Shown here: positions 62,800 to 62,837 of the stretch, in pieces
Layout of the letters: each line of letters begins with the position of its first letter
Numbering within the stretch: the first letter of the stretch is position 1
Translations under genes and position numbers: made by a program
Source of the DNA: Terriglobales bacterium
GTDB lineage: Bacteria > Acidobacteriota > Terriglobia > Terriglobales > Acidobacteriaceae
Assembly: GCA_025980765.1 (NCBI GenBank)
Contig: JAICXB010000021.1
Location: forward strand, 1-62,837
Direction of reading: 5' to 3'
DNA: 62,837 bases
Notes under the pieces: model-generated
What the model saw: the letters and a program-made list of their open reading frames with translations, nothing else
The model's database searches: none
What the model was told of the DNA's origin: nothing

Positions 62800-62837
62800 A
62801 TGAATGCAACCCACTATATCGGATTCGATGTACACAA
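62800..62837 (+). CDS. IS110-type transposase, N-terminal fragment
   Basis: The last 38 bases encode MNATHYIGFDVH, the opening of IS110-family DEDD transposases (the first catalytic Asp lies in GFDVH), preceded by AGGAG 8 bases upstream. The window cuts the gene. The element's left end should be within 62640-62800, but IS110 elements lack inverted repeats and I cannot place it. Confidence 0.65.
   Translation, partial: MNATHYIGFDVH

Overview
The window looks like a chromosomal segment of a soil-type Acidobacteriota, probably class Terriglobia; this is an inference from gene families, not from a marker gene. The clues are two ~1,160-residue Oar-like TonB-dependent receptors without SusD partners, a PadR regulator next to an ADOP-type FtsX permease, two CRTAC1 (FG-GAP plus ASPIC/UnbV) proteins beside TPR proteins, tandem DUF507 genes, an excisionase-like HTH fused to a WD40-like propeller, and intergenic DNA full of degenerate short-word repeats.

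Layout. 1-2.5 kb: repeat-rich spacer, a ferritin-like protein and an internally deleted type III restriction subunit. 2.1-3.1 kb: a REP-associated tyrosine transposase (RAYT) between inverted REP elements. 3.2-10.4 kb: housekeeping (S9B dipeptidyl peptidase, tRNA-Glu(CTC), DUF507 pair, zinc-ribbon membrane protein, queG). 10.7-12.8 kb: divergent MFS exporter and TetR regulator around tandem operators. 12.8-13.1 kb: wrecked HigBA. 13.2-20.1 kb: secreted hydrolases, a GNAT enzyme, PadR plus a truncated ADOP permease, and an acyltransferase-like membrane protein. 20.4-23.2 kb: a group 1h-type [NiFe]-hydrogenase small subunit with no large subunit beside it, followed at once by a cytosolic PAS histidine kinase. 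23.5-30.6 kb: a CGTase-like GH13, then on the other strand a second GH13, a pentaheme cytochrome-TPR protein and a deiodinase-family thioredoxin-fold protein whose active-site codon is an in-frame TGA, i.e. a likely selenoprotein. 30.7-31.4 kb: an intact Phd/VapC pair. 31.8-45.9 kb: a polymer-utilisation island (TPR, CRTAC1, TPR, TonB receptor, GH31, CRTAC1). 46-48.6 kb: a one-component regulator and secreted proteins. 48.8-59.8 kb: sugar porter, broken FitAB, MFS transporter, LacI regulator, TonB receptor, GH39 and GH144 enzymes. 60-62.6 kb: small proteins, VapBC, and an ArsR-SRPBCC-membrane operon. The window ends in the first codons of an IS110-type transposase.

The sugar genes read as a scavenging system: secreted or periplasmic GH13, GH31, GH39 and GH144 enzymes cut polysaccharide, large TonB receptors import oligomers, MFS carriers move sugars inward, and a LacI regulator with a perfect palindromic operator controls at least the receptor-GH39 pair.

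The most notable observations are the in-frame TGA with a plausible bSECIS in the deiodinase-like gene, the orphan hydrogenase small subunit coupled to a PAS kinase, two genes with apparent in-frame internal deletions, two decayed toxin-antitoxin loci beside two intact ones, and genes whose 3' ends run into intergenic repeat families. All family assignments come from reading the translated sequences; no database search was run.
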